NCBI GenBank assembly: GCA_964615335.1
Contig: CAZTMT010000007.1
Span: 103,444 to 167,443, forward strand
DNA: 64,000 nt
Direction of reading: 5' to 3'
Source of the DNA: HR10 sp964615335
Lineage (GTDB): Bacteria; Acidobacteriota; Blastocatellia; HR10
Part shown: positions 53,459 to 63,282 of the stretch, piece after piece
How positions within the stretch are numbered: the first letter of the stretch is position 1
How the letters are laid out: every line of letters starts with the position of its first letter
Notes under the pieces: generated by a model
What the model saw: the letters and a program-made list of their open reading frames with translations, nothing else
Told to the model about the DNA's origin: nothing
Databases searched by the model: none
Program-made: the position numbers and the translations under genes

Positions 53459-56400
53459 TCAATTGATGATCGAGATGCGCTCGCTCATGGCCTGACTGCT
53501 CCGCCCGGCGCGATCAATCACCGTGACGCGGAACCGCCCGGCGCGCGTCGAGACCGTTCCCGGAATGACCCAGGTGAACTGTCGGGCCTCACCCGGGATA
53601 TTATCGCCGACGATGTTCCCCTGCGCATCCCGCAAGGGCTCGAAGGTGCGGCCGTCATCGCGCGAGAATTCGACGCGCTGCTGCAGGATCCCGACATCAT
53701 CGGACGCTTCCCAGGCGATAGTGATCGGACGCCGCGCCGCGAAGGCGCGTCCGGGACCGTTGATGTCAAAAACGATGACCGAACCGACTCTCGGCGCGGC
53801 GCCGTCTACGGCGAAGTCCCCATCGCTTCGGTCCTCACCGGCATTTCCGGACAGATCGCGACAGCGCACCAGCACGCGCCCGCGCGTCGTCGAGAGACCC
53901 GCCGGGATGTTCCAGGAGAATACGCGCACATCGGGGGCCAGACGAGTCGCAAGCGGCGTGAACGTCGCTCCGCCATCGGTCGAGACCGAGAGATCGCAAC
54001 TGGCTATTCCGACATTGTCCTGGGCTTCCCAGGCGATCTCAAAGGACTCGCCCGCCCGCGCGACCTCGCCTCCATTAGGTCGGAGCACGCGCACGACCGG
54101 CTCTTCGCGATCGCTCGGACCGATCTGGAAATCCCCGTCGCTCGTATCCGTCGCCGCGTTATCGGAGAAATCGCGCACTGTGACGCATACGCGCGCCGTA
54201 GAGGAGAGCAGTCCTTCGGGAACCGACCACGCGAACGAGCGCCGATCCCCGCTCAGGCGCGCCAGAAGGACGGAACACGTGCGCCCGCTATCGAGCGAGA
54301 GCGCGACCTCCTGCACGAAGATCCCGACGTTATCTGAAGCCTCCCAGGCAATGGGCAGAAGCGTTCCGGCGAGGACGAACTCCCCGCCATTGGGCGCGAT
54401 CACGCGCACGCTCGGAGCAACGGTATCCACCGGAGGGGCGATGCGGGAGAATTCCGAGCTATTTCCCGCCTCATCAGTTGCAACCAGCGTTACCGGATCA
54501 TCGGCTCTCACTCCCGTCAGCAGGACCTCGAACGTTCCATCCGGCCGCGGCGTGATTCCGGACGCAAGGCACCGTCTTCCCTCCCCAAATCCCGTGGGAT
54601 CGGGATCGGCCAGGTAGACATCCACCTGCACGGCCGCTCGGTTGACGGCGTCTATCTGCCCCCGAAGAAGAACGCCTTCGGGCACGGCGCGCATCTCGCG
54701 CACGACGGGGAAATTCATGAGCCCGTTCGGCCCCGTGTCGGCATCGCCCGGATCATTCGGGGTCACCCCATCCCCGCCCAGGTCAATACCCAGACCTCCA
54801 TTCTGGAAGAACGAATTGCACCAGATGCGATTGCCCTGACTTTGCTCCTCAGCCACCAGAATACCGGCTCGCGCATTATAGGCGATGACATTGGCCGCCG
54901 CAGATGTCGTTCCTCCGATGGCCGTATTCTGCGCCCCAAAGATGGCGATGCCATGGCCGCCATTAGGGAGAGGGAGTCTTCCCTCGCGATCCCCTACTCC
55001 GATCAGATTCCCCACAATCTGATTGTTCGCCGCTCCCCGGGCGAGCGTGATCCCGTCGCCGGCGTTTCCGGCGATGAGATTTCCGCTTGAGGCCTCGAGC
55101 CCTCCGATGAGGTTCTCGCGCGCGGCTTCGGTCAACAAGATACCACTGGCGCCGTTAGGCAGCGCACGCGTCCCCATCGCGTCAGTGCCGATCCAGTTCC
55201 CCGAGATTTGATTGGCGAAGGCCTCCACCAGGCGCACGCCATTCTGCGCGTTGCCCGAGATGATGTTCCGAGCGGCTTCCGCGCCTCCTCCGATGAGGTT
55301 GCTGTGCGCTCCGCCTGTCAGCGTGATGCCATCCCCCCCGTTAGGCAGAGCGCGCGTCCCCGTCGCGTCAGTGCCGATCCAGTTCCCCTGCACCTGATTC
55401 CCGAAGACGCCGACGATCTGAAGGCCGCTTCCCGAATTCCCCGAGATGAGATTCCCGGCCCCCGGCTCGTGCCCTCCGATCAGATTGTCCCGCGCGCCGC
55501 TGATCATGATGCCGGCCCCTCCGTTAGGCAGAGCGCGCAGCCCATCAGCCGTCGTCCCAATGTAGTTGCCCAGGATGAAATTCCCGAAGGTCGGGAAATC
55601 CAGCTCGATCCCGTTGCTCCGATTCCCGGAGATGACGTTTCGATCCGCGGGAGAAGTCCCCCCGATGAGATTCGCCTGCGTGCGATTTCGAGTGATCAGG
55701 ATGCCGTAGAGTCCGTTGCCTGCGCTCCTCTGGCCTGTGGCATCTGTTCCGATATAGCATCCGCGCACGATATTCCCCGTGGCCGTACTGGACTCGGGCG
55801 GATCCACAATGATCTTGATTCCGCTGCCTTCGAACTCCTGGATGACCAACCCGGCGATAACATTGAGCGAAGAGGTGATCACCAAGCCGTCGGCCAGTCC
55901 GGCCCTTCGCCCCCGAAGCACAATGAGGGGCTGACCGTTCCATCCCGGCTGTGTCGTCCCATCAATCGTAGTTCCTCCATCGGCGAGTCGTGGGAGCGGC
56001 CCGAGCGTTCCATCCACCTCGATCATGAAGACACCATCCCGGCGCTCCGATTCCGGGATATTGAACGCGATCACTTCGGGAGCGCCGCGTTGCCCTGTGA
56101 CATCGCGGTTCGGAGGCATGCCGTTGGCTGCCAGAATCGCTTCGCGCAGGCTGACGCGCCCATCTTCGGCGATCGTATCGGCCGTCGTCGTCACGACCAG
56201 GCGCGGTGGATCGGTCACAGCCAGAAGCCATCCGCCCTCCCGCTGCTGGCCCAGAATCAGATCATCCAGCGCATCGCGATTCACGCGTCCGGCCAGGAGC
56301 GTGACAACTGGCTCCGGAAGCTTCAGATCGAACGCCTCCGAGAAGCGGCCCGTTCCGTCCCCCAAAAGCAGGACCACGCGACTTTGATCGGCCAGCGCGA

Positions 56401-57463
56401 CGGCCAGATCCAGATGCCCATCTCCATCGAAATGGCCGGGAGCGAGTGCCGATATCTGTCCGGCCACCCCTCTGGTCGCGCACGGGAGAAACTCCCCATG
56501 CGCTCCCCCGAGAAAGACACGCACCTGCCCACGGCGATCACCGAGCGCCAGGTCCACTCGCCCATCCAGGTTGAAATCTCCCAAGGCGAGAGCCGTCGGA
56601 GAAGAATCCAGCAGCAGGGACATCGGCGAGCGAAACCCCTGGGCGCTTCCCAAGGCCCACGTGATCCCTTGGCTGTGAGCGAGGATGAGGTCCCCCTGGC
56701 CATCCCGATTGAGATCAGCCACCCGAAGGGTCAGTGGTTCTCCCTCTTCCTCCGGCAAAGAGAACACCGACGTGCGTTCGAAATGACCGCGCTCGCGTCC
56801 GGCCCAGACAATCACGCGCGGGGGCAGAGCAGCGGCTATGAGCAGGTCCGCGCGTCCATCTCCGGTGACATCTCCCACGGCGATCGCCCGCACTGGCCCC
56901 TGGACAGTCCACTCTCTCCGCTCGCGGAAGCCGCCCAGTCCATCCCCGATCAAAAGCATTACCTTCGGAGGATCGTCCCCAGCGATGAGGACATCGGAAT
57001 ACCCATCGCCGGTGACATCTTCCACGACCAGTCCCACCGGCTCTCCCGGCCCGAGATCCACAGTGATTCCCGAGCAGAAGCGCTCCTCGGCAAACCGGAA
57101 TCTTCCGTCCAGGATCGTGCGCCCGTTCTCCCGTCCAAGGAGGAGGAGATCGCTCCGGCCATCCCCGGTGACGTCTCCAAGCGCCAATCCCACCGGCCAG
57201 GCGCGACGGCCCGAAGCTGCGACTTCCTCCGGGCCCAGAGAGCGAAAGACGTGCGGACAATCCGCCGCATGAGCTGAGAAAGCCTCCTCGCCTACGACGC
57301 GGAAAGTCACGCGAGGCCGCGCCCGAGGGTCAAGCGAAAAGGCCGCTCGGCTGTGCGCGGGTGACGAAGACTGCGCTGGGGACCTCCGCTCGCTTCCGCT
57401 GGAAATGAACACCACGGCTCCAATCGCGACCACTCCCGCTCCGATAAGCCATGAACTCCTCAT
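53459..57463 (-). CDS. giant exported protein: FG-GAP repeats, CSLREA-like region, beta-helix and Ig-like repeats
   Basis: A 1334-residue protein with an N-terminal signal anchor (WLIGAGVVAIGAVVF). Seven FG-GAP/VCBS calcium-binding repeats (about residues 90-410; DVTGDGRSDLLL, DVTGDGYSDVLI, DLNRDGQGDLIL and others) form a probable beta-propeller. A CSLREA-like segment (TIAEDGRVSLREAILAANG) leads to a right-handed parallel beta-helix (about 500-900; recurring GNWIGTDATGTRALPNGG, NLIGG and NIISGN). Three Ig-like repeats at the C-terminus have SFEIAWEAQDNVGI-type motifs. No membrane anchor, LPXTG or barrel is seen, so it is exported by another route. Likely an adhesin or matrix protein. Confidence 0.85.
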   Translation of the reverse strand: MRSSWLIGAGVVAIGAVVFISSGSERRSPAQSSSPAHSRAAFSLDPRARPRVTFRVVGEEAFSAHAADCPHVFRSLGPEEVAASGRRAWPVGLALGDVTGDGRSDLLLLGRENGRTILDGRFRFAEERFCSGITVDLGPGEPVGLVVEDVTGDGYSDVLIAGDDPPKVMLLIGDGLGGFRERREWTVQGPVRAIAVGDVTGDGRADLLIAAALPPRVIVWAGRERGHFERTSVFSLPEEEGEPLTLRVADLNRDGQGDLILAHSQGITWALGSAQGFRSPMSLLLDSSPTALALGDFNLDGRVDLALGDRRGQVRVFLGGAHGEFLPCATRGVAGQISALAPGHFDGDGHLDLAVALADQSRVVLLLGDGTGRFSEAFDLKLPEPVVTLLAGRVNRDALDDLILGQQREGGWLLAVTDPPRLVVTTTADTIAEDGRVSLREAILAANGMPPNRDVTGQRGAPEVIAFNIPESERRDGVFMIEVDGTLGPLPRLADGGTTIDGTTQPGWNGQPLIVLRGRRAGLADGLVITSSLNVIAGLVIQEFEGSGIKIIVDPPESSTATGNIVRGCYIGTDATGQRSAGNGLYGILITRNRTQANLIGGTSPADRNVISGNRSNGIELDFPTFGNFILGNYIGTTADGLRALPNGGAGIMISGARDNLIGGHEPGAGNLISGNSGSGLQIVGVFGNQVQGNWIGTDATGTRALPNGGDGITLTGGAHSNLIGGGAEAARNIISGNAQNGVRLVEAFANQISGNWIGTDAMGTRALPNGASGILLTEAARENLIGGLEASSGNLIAGNAGDGITLARGAANNQIVGNLIGVGDREGRLPLPNGGHGIAIFGAQNTAIGGTTSAAANVIAYNARAGILVAEEQSQGNRIWCNSFFQNGGLGIDLGGDGVTPNDPGDADTGPNGLMNFPVVREMRAVPEGVLLRGQIDAVNRAAVQVDVYLADPDPTGFGEGRRCLASGITPRPDGTFEVLLTGVRADDPVTLVATDEAGNSSEFSRIAPPVDTVAPSVRVIAPNGGEFVLAGTLLPIAWEASDNVGIFVQEVALSLDSGRTCSVLLARLSGDRRSFAWSVPEGLLSSTARVCVTVRDFSDNAATDTSDGDFQIGPSDREEPVVRVLRPNGGEVARAGESFEIAWEAQDNVGIASCDLSVSTDGGATFTPLATRLAPDVRVFSWNIPAGLSTTRGRVLVRCRDLSGNAGEDRSDGDFAVDGAAPRVGSVIVFDINGPGRAFAARRPITIAWEASDDVGILQQRVEFSRDDGRTFEPLRDAQGNIVGDNIPGEARQFTWVIPGTVSTRAGRFRVTVIDRAGRSSQAMSERISIIN

Positions 57464-57726
57464 AATGCCTCCTTCCCAATTCAGCCGCAGACTGGCGCTG
57501 ATCGCGTGGGATATTCGCCATGGGCTTCATGGGCTCCCACGTGCGGTCACGTCTTTTGCCACGCGCCCATCTCATCGGGCTATGGTATACCTGAGCCCTA
57601 TCCATGTCAACACGACAATGATCCCCACGCGTTTTTCCCGGGAAGAGGCTGGAGAACAGCGCTTCCCGTTTCTTCCAGGAGTTGATAAAATTGCCTTTTT
57701 CAACATCTGATCGTGGAGGAGAGACG

Positions 57727-58248
57727 ATGACGATCGAACGCACAGGAGTTGTCACATTGCGTGGGAATCCCCTCACTTTGGTTGGTCCGGAGATCAAAGT
57801 GGGGGATAAAGCTCCCGACTTCACGGTTCTCACGGTGGATTTGGCGCCCTTCCAGTTCAGCTCGACGCGGGGGAAGGTGCGCATCATCAGCTCAGTGCCG
57901 TCGCTGGACACTCCCGTCTGCGACGCCCAGACGCGGCGCTTCAATGAGGAAGCGGCGCGGCTTCCGGGAGTCGAGATTCTCACCATCAGTATGGACCTGC
58001 CTTTCGCGCAGAAGCGCTGGTGCGGGGCTGCGGGCATTGATCGCGTCGCCTGCTATTCGGATCATCGAGAGGCCTCGTTCGGTCTGGCCTACGGGACGCT
58101 CCTCAAAGAGCTGCGGCTTCTGACGCGCGCCGTCTTCGTCGTGGATGCCCAGGACACGGTGCGCTATGCCGAATACGTCCCGGAGATCGCCACTCATCCC
58201 AACTATGAGGCCGTCTTGCAGACGGTGCGGCAGCTTCTGGGAAGCTGA
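57727..58248 (+). CDS. tpx: thiol peroxidase (atypical 2-Cys peroxiredoxin)
   Basis: Tpx reduces peroxides with electrons from thioredoxin. The 173-residue protein has the peroxidatic cysteine in SLDTPVCDAQTR (Cys65) and the resolving cysteine in KRWCGAAGIDRVACYSDHR (Cys99), giving the atypical intramolecular 2-Cys arrangement of Tpx. KAPDFTVLTVDL and TISMDLPFAQKRWC are family signatures. I chose the ATG at 57727 because GGAGGAGAG lies just before it; an earlier start has no homology. It has its own upstream region and is divergent from the giant surface protein. It fits with the ferritin-like and flavoprotein genes as oxidative-stress defence. Confidence 0.95.
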   Translation: MTIERTGVVTLRGNPLTLVGPEIKVGDKAPDFTVLTVDLAPFQFSSTRGKVRIISSVPSLDTPVCDAQTRRFNEEAARLPGVEILTISMDLPFAQKRWCGAAGIDRVACYSDHREASFGLAYGTLLKELRLLTRAVFVVDAQDTVRYAEYVPEIATHPNYEAVLQTVRQLLGS

Positions 58249-58364
58249 AGACCGGCCAGACCCTCCGAAGTCCGCATCGGAGATCCCGAGAAGCTCTCCG
58301 GAGCGTCCCTCCGGATTCGAAGGGATCTCCGTCGGACGTCGGGTTCCTTCCGCGTTGCCCCAGG

Positions 58365-59786
58365 ATGCCCTCTTGTGTGGCTGAAGAGGATCTGCTCCGG
58401 CGTTCGGAGCCTCAGATCTCCGTCGGTCTTCTGACGGAGGCCGAATGCGTTCGCTTCGTTCTCACGGGCGAGTTCCGAACGCGTGAAGGTAAGCTCTTGC
58501 CCGGAGGAGAATACCAAGCCGTTCCTCTTGAGCAGGAAAAGACCCTCGTTCTGATCCACGGGCGCACGGCGCAGGGGGAAGTCCGGGAGATCACTTCTGG
58601 GCTCACCCTCATCCCAACCGATCCGGCGACGGCGACATTTGCCATTCACGATGTCCCCGTGGGAAAAGGCTTTCATTGGGAGCGGAAGCAGACGCCCCGC
58701 TATGCGGGAGTCTTGAAGATCAGCCTGGCGGCTGCGATCTCCACGGCACCTCGGCTCACGGTCGTGAACGAGCTTCCTCTGGAGACGTACCTGATGAGCG
58801 TCATTGCCTCGGAGATGAACGCGCGCGCTCCCCTGGAGTTTCTCAAGGCGCACGCTATCGTCTCCCGGAGCTGGCTTCTGGCCAATCGCGCGCGCCGAGG
58901 GCAAGAGGAATCCCCTGCCGTGGCGATCTCTGTTTCTTCCGCGCAAGCCGAGGAGGAGATTCTTCGCTGGACGGATCGAACAGCTCATCGCGAATTCGAT
59001 GTCTGCGCCGAGGACCATTGCCAGCGATACTACGGGCTCACGCCCATTGTGACCGAAGAGATCTCGCGAGCTGTTCGGGAGACGCGAGGCCAGGTCCTGC
59101 GCTTCGGCCAGGAGATTTGCGACGCACGCTTCTCGAAATGCTGCGGGGGAGCGCTGGAAGACTACCGCAGCGCATGGGAGGATCGCGAAGTTCCCTACCT
59201 GCGCGGAGGACGATTCGATGGGGAGCAGTGGCCCCACGAGTTCCCCCATCCGCTCACCGAAGAGGCCCACGCCGTGACGTGGATCCTGGGCTTCCCTCCG
59301 GCCTACTGTCACGTGACTGAGGCGCACGGGCTCACGGATGTGCTCTCGGACGTGGATCTTTTGACGCGGGACTTCTTCCGCTGGGAGTACGTTCTGAGTC
59401 AGGAAGAGTTGCAAGCGCTCATCCGGGCGCGGCTCGGTCGGGATCTGGGAGCGATTCGGCGGCTGGAACCTCTGCAACGGGGGACATCGGGGCGCATCGT
59501 GCGGCTGCGCCTGGTGGGCGAGCGGCGCAGCCTGGTTCTCGGCAAGGAACTGGAGATTCGGCGCGCGCTCTCATGGACGCATCTGTACAGTTCGGCCTTC
59601 GTTGTCTTTCCGGAAGAGGAGCGCGCCGGGATCCCTCGGCGTTTTCGCCTTCGCGGAGCCGGCTGGGGGCATGGAGTCGGCCTCTGCCAGATCGGAGCAG
59701 CGCTTATGGCCAAGTACGGGAAGACGCATCGGGAGATCCTCGCCCACTACTATGCCCCGGCGGAGGTCGTCTCCCTCTACGAATGA
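58365..59786 (+). CDS. SpoIID/LytB domain protein
   Basis: A 473-residue protein containing the SpoIID/LytB domain found in peptidoglycan-stripping lytic transglycosylases of sporulation and cell-wall amidase enhancers. Recognisable parts are LPLETYLMSVIASEMNARAP, LEFLKAHAIVSRSWLLANR, CQRYYGLTP and RETRGQVLRFGQEICDARFS, and the C-terminal GAGWGHGVGLCQIGA with HREILAHYYAPAE. It lacks a signal peptide at the ATG used (58365), so either the start is elsewhere or the protein is not exported. A cysteine pair (SKCCGGALEDYRSAWE) resembles the metal or active-site loop. Spore genes are not seen. Confidence 0.88.
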   Translation: MPSCVAEEDLLRRSEPQISVGLLTEAECVRFVLTGEFRTREGKLLPGGEYQAVPLEQEKTLVLIHGRTAQGEVREITSGLTLIPTDPATATFAIHDVPVGKGFHWERKQTPRYAGVLKISLAAAISTAPRLTVVNELPLETYLMSVIASEMNARAPLEFLKAHAIVSRSWLLANRARRGQEESPAVAISVSSAQAEEEILRWTDRTAHREFDVCAEDHCQRYYGLTPIVTEEISRAVRETRGQVLRFGQEICDARFSKCCGGALEDYRSAWEDREVPYLRGGRFDGEQWPHEFPHPLTEEAHAVTWILGFPPAYCHVTEAHGLTDVLSDVDLLTRDFFRWEYVLSQEELQALIRARLGRDLGAIRRLEPLQRGTSGRIVRLRLVGERRSLVLGKELEIRRALSWTHLYSSAFVVFPEEERAGIPRRFRLRGAGWGHGVGLCQIGAALMAKYGKTHREILAHYYAPAEVVSLYE

Positions 59787-59799
59787 TGATCGCTTCCGC

Positions 59800-60744
59800 T
59801 CAGGCCGGAGGCGCGCACGTCGCCGATTCCTCGATGATGAGCTTTGCGCGAGAACTATCGAGCATCGCGCGGACGCCGAAAGGGAGGACCTGATTCTTGC
59901 GCGAGCTGTGCCCCGACCGCACGCCGAAGAGGATGGGAACGCCCAGATCCAGCAGGCGATCCTCGATCACGTCTCTGAGCGTGTAGTCCTGATCCGGGGG
60001 CGGGGCGCACTCGGTCATCTCGCCGAAGACGATGCCGCGCACGGTTTGAAACTTCCCCGCATCTCGAAGCTGCGTGAGCATGCGGTCCACCTGATACGGC
60101 TTCGCCGCCGTATCCTCCAGAAAGAGGATGGCGTCGGTCGCATCGAACTCGTAGGGCGTACCGAGCGTGCTGACGAGCAAGGAAAGGCATCCTCCGGTCA
60201 ACCGTCCCGTCGCCACTCCGGAGCAGAGCCCCACGGAGCCGGACGTGTCAATCTCCCCGATCGGTTCGGGACGCATGAGGGTGCGCCGCAGCAGCTCTTC
60301 ATCATAATGCTCGGGACCCTCGGCGAACTCGCGCGCGACCATCGGACCGTGGAAGACGACCCAGTTGAACCTCCGCTGGAAATAAACCAGCAGCGTCGTG
60401 ATGTCGCTGTATCCCATGAAGATCTTCGGGGAGGGACTCAGCGCGACCTCCTCCAGATAAGGGAGGAGGCGAACCGATCCGTATCCCCCTCGCGCCGCGA
60501 AGATGGCTTTCACCTCGGGATCTCGAAGGAACGACTCCAGCTCCCGAGCGCGCCGCCGATCGCCACCGGCCAGGTACATCTCCCGAGCGAAGATCGAAGG
60601 GGAGAATTTCGTCCGGAACCCCAAACGCTCCAGTTCGCGCACACCGGCCACAAGACGATCCAGCTCGACCGCGCTTGCGGGAGCGACGATGCCGATCACG
60701 TCCCCTGGACGCAAGGCTGGTGGTTTAACGGGTTCTCCTCTCAC
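59800..60744 (-). CDS. ldcA: LD-carboxypeptidase (muramoyltetrapeptide carboxypeptidase)
   Basis: A cytoplasmic serine peptidase of family S66 that removes the terminal D-alanine from recycled murein tetrapeptides. The 314-residue protein has RPGDVIGIVAPAS at the start and the nucleophile in KIFMGYSDITTLL (Ser113). Catalytic Glu and His lie in the C-terminal part (VLPFG and GVRSGHSSRKNQ). It follows folC by 9 bp and converges on the SpoIID/LytB gene with a 13-bp gap. Presence of LdcA supports a peptidoglycan-recycling cell wall. Confidence 0.92.
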   Translation of the reverse strand: MRGEPVKPPALRPGDVIGIVAPASAVELDRLVAGVRELERLGFRTKFSPSIFAREMYLAGGDRRRARELESFLRDPEVKAIFAARGGYGSVRLLPYLEEVALSPSPKIFMGYSDITTLLVYFQRRFNWVVFHGPMVAREFAEGPEHYDEELLRRTLMRPEPIGEIDTSGSVGLCSGVATGRLTGGCLSLLVSTLGTPYEFDATDAILFLEDTAAKPYQVDRMLTQLRDAGKFQTVRGIVFGEMTECAPPPDQDYTLRDVIEDRLLDLGVPILFGVRSGHSSRKNQVLPFGVRAMLDSSRAKLIIEESATCAPPA

Positions 60745-60753
60745 AGTGCCCTC

Positions 60754-62103
60754 TCAGGACTCCTCGGAGGCCAGAACGTAGGCCGGGCTTCGAGTTTGGG
60801 CGAGCTCCCGTTTGACCTCTCCGACCAGATAGAGGGAACCGGTCACGCAGATCATCCCTTCGGGCGGCGTGTGTTGCCGGGCATATTCGAGAGCTGCGCT
60901 CACGGGCTGCAGGGCTCGAATCGGCTGCTTGAGGCGAGCCCGAAGGTCAGCGGTTTGTTCAAGGAGATGCGCGCAGGAGGCCGCGCGTTCATCCTCCACG
61001 CAAGTCAAGAGGATGAGGTCGGCCAGGGGGAACAATTCGGCAGCCATCTCCGAGATTCGCTTATCCCGCATCGTCCCGAAGACGAGCGTGAGGGGTCGGC
61101 GCCCGAATTCCTCCACATATGCCCGCACGACGCGCGCTCCCTCCATATTATGGGCGCCATCGAGCACAAGCAGAGGGCTTGAAGGACCGATCACCTCCAA
61201 TCGTCCCGGCCACCGGACGGATTCCAATCCCCGTCGGATGGCCTCCTGGGAAATCGCATATCCTTTTTCTTGCAAGACTTCGGCTGCGCGAAGGGCCACA
61301 AGCGCGTTTTCGATCTGGTGACGTCCCCGCAGGCCCAGCCGGACCTCGTGGCGTTCTCCCGAGGCTGCACGATAGGCGAAAGTGAACCGTCCGTCGGACG
61401 TGCAGTCTGTGATCTCCACCTCTTCGTCGGCCCAGAGCGGCTCGACCCCACACTCCCGACATCGCGCGAGCAGAACGGGACGGGCTTCCTCGGGCTGCCG
61501 CGCCAGGACGGCGCGCGCCCCCGGTTTGATGACCATCGCTTTCTCCCACGCGATCTCAGGGATCGTCGAGCCCAAATACTGCTCGTGATCAATGTCCAGG
61601 CTCGTGATCAGGGAGAGGAACGGCGGGACGACGTTGGTCGCATCCAGACGCCCGCCGAGCCCGACCTCCAGGACGGCGATCTCTATCTTCTGCTGGCGGA
61701 AATACTCGAATCCCACGGCCGTGAGGAACTCAAAATACGTGAGGCGCGATTCGATCTCTCCACGGCGGAGAAGATTCTCAGCGGCCTGGCGCACGCACGT
61801 GGCCAGCCGAGCCAGCTCCCCCGGAGCGATCTCACGCCCATTGACCTGGATCCGCTCCTCAACGCGTACCAGATGCGGCGACGTGTAGAGGCCCGTGCGG
61901 AGCCCGGCCTGCCGCAGAATCGCCTCCAGCATCGCTGCTGTCGACCCCTTGCCGTTTGTCCCCGCGATGATGACCGAAGGGTAGGCCGCCTGGGGTTCTC
62001 CGAGTTCGCGAAGCAGACTCCGGATCCTCTCCAGGCCGAATCGGGCGCGCAGCGTCTCATGTCCGAGATCGTGCAAATAGGCGAGCGTCTCCGAGTAATT
62101 CAC
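60754..62103 (-). CDS. folC: bifunctional folylpolyglutamate synthase / dihydrofolate synthase
   Basis: FolC ligates glutamate to dihydropteroate and to folates. The 449-residue protein has the P-loop VIIAGTNGKGSTAAMLEAIL (about residues 43-62), the LGLGGRLDATNVV segment with GlyGly, SLDIDHEQYLGSTIPEIAWE and ILDGAHNMEGARVV-type signatures (here VLDGAHN). It is 34 bp downstream of accD, matching the common accD-folC arrangement, and 9 bp before ldcA. All key regions are present, so the product should be active. Confidence 0.95.
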   Translation of the reverse strand: MNYSETLAYLHDLGHETLRARFGLERIRSLLRELGEPQAAYPSVIIAGTNGKGSTAAMLEAILRQAGLRTGLYTSPHLVRVEERIQVNGREIAPGELARLATCVRQAAENLLRRGEIESRLTYFEFLTAVGFEYFRQQKIEIAVLEVGLGGRLDATNVVPPFLSLITSLDIDHEQYLGSTIPEIAWEKAMVIKPGARAVLARQPEEARPVLLARCRECGVEPLWADEEVEITDCTSDGRFTFAYRAASGERHEVRLGLRGRHQIENALVALRAAEVLQEKGYAISQEAIRRGLESVRWPGRLEVIGPSSPLLVLDGAHNMEGARVVRAYVEEFGRRPLTLVFGTMRDKRISEMAAELFPLADLILLTCVEDERAASCAHLLEQTADLRARLKQPIRALQPVSAALEYARQHTPPEGMICVTGSLYLVGEVKRELAQTRSPAYVLASEES

Positions 62104-62137
62104 CGTTTGCTCCTCTCGCCGAATGCATCCGGGGATC

Positions 62138-63013
62138 TCATGAGCGCGCGCTCGGCGGCTGCTTGTCGGGCATCATGAAGGCGAGCGCTTTGATGAGGAA
62201 ATCGCGCAACTGCCGCCGATCCACGACAGCATCCAGCATTCCATGTCGCAGCAGGAACTCCGAGCGCTGGAATCCTTCGGGCAGCTTCTGCCGGATCGTT
62301 TGCTCGATCACGCGCGGTCCGGCGAAACCGATGAGCGCGCCCGGCTCGGCGATGATAAGATCGCCCAGCATGGCGAAGCTCGCCGTCACCCCTCCGGTCG
62401 TCGGATCGGTCATCACCGAGATATAGGGCAGGCCGGCTTCATCCAGGCGCGCCAGAGCCGCAGCGATCTTGGCCATCTGCATGAGGCTCAACACCCCTTC
62501 CATCATGCGCGCTCCTCCCGAGCAGGAGACAATAATCAGCGCCGTGCGCCGCTCGTGCGCCCGTTCGATCGCGCGCGTGACCTTCTCTCCGACAACCGAG
62601 CCCATGCTCCCTCCGATGAAGGCGTACTCCATCGCCTGGATGATCGCCGGATACCCCCCGATGGTCCCCTCCCCCGTGAGGATCGCTTCGATCATACCCG
62701 CCGTTTTCTGCGCGGCCAGAAGGCGATCCTTGTAGCTCCGCGTATCGAAGAAGCCCAACGGATCGGTCGAGGCCAGATACGCATCCACCTCTGTATACGT
62801 CCCCCCATCGAAAAGAAGCGCCAGGCGTTGCCGCGCCGAGATGCGGAAGTGATACCCGCATCGAGGGCAGACCATGAGATTCTCCTCGACATCCCGGCGG
62901 TAGAGCACCTCGCGACATCCCTCGCACTTGAGGAAGACTCCTTCGGTCTTCACCGCGCCCACCCGCTCAGCCGGTGGCCCCAGCCCCTTCTGCTTTCGCC
63001 GAAACAGCGGCAT
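62138..63013 (-). CDS. accD: acetyl-CoA carboxylase carboxyltransferase subunit beta
   Basis: AccD is the beta half of the carboxyltransferase that makes malonyl-CoA. The 291-residue protein has the N-terminal zinc ribbon (FLKCEGCREVLY and MVCPRCGYHF; Cys30, 33, 49, 52) and the crotonase-like core with GGSMGSVVGEKVTRAIE, SCSGGARMMEG and MTDPTTGGVTASFAMLGD. Length and start match the family. It heads accD-folC-ldcA. The alpha subunit accA is not in the window. It supplies malonyl-CoA for the FabF elongation seen at the other end. Confidence 0.96.
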   Translation of the reverse strand: MPLFRRKQKGLGPPAERVGAVKTEGVFLKCEGCREVLYRRDVEENLMVCPRCGYHFRISARQRLALLFDGGTYTEVDAYLASTDPLGFFDTRSYKDRLLAAQKTAGMIEAILTGEGTIGGYPAIIQAMEYAFIGGSMGSVVGEKVTRAIERAHERRTALIIVSCSGGARMMEGVLSLMQMAKIAAALARLDEAGLPYISVMTDPTTGGVTASFAMLGDLIIAEPGALIGFAGPRVIEQTIRQKLPEGFQRSEFLLRHGMLDAVVDRRQLRDFLIKALAFMMPDKQPPSARS

Positions 63014-63282
63014 AAGTACGCTGAATTCTAGGTCTCCTCCTGGGGGAAGTCAAACACAGCGCCCAGCCCCTCAGGCAAATCCCCCTGGTGAAAAGGCCTT
63101 TCCCTACAGCAAGGGCATGCTTTGACGAAGAGTTGGCGCGCATCAGGGGGGACAGGATGTGGAGCCGATGAAAGCCGGCGTCGCGCAGGTCTGCTGGAGG
63201 AGAGGGTGACCGTGACGGATAATGTCCGTGTGGGGTATACTTGCGACATGCGGCGGAAATCAGATCGCCAGGGAGAAACCCT
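63014..63282. other. intergenic region with a promoter-like TATACT
   Basis: About 270 bp between the divergent accD and the final gene. TATACT at 63236-63241 with GTGACG 18 bp upstream (63212-63217) is a plausible plus-strand promoter for the gene starting at 63283. Nothing else is recognised. Confidence 0.4.

Noticed and set aside
55208..57277. Plus-strand open frame of 689 codons opposite the giant surface protein
   Set aside because: Antisense shadow of the FG-GAP and beta-helix repeats; composition is typical of a reverse frame.
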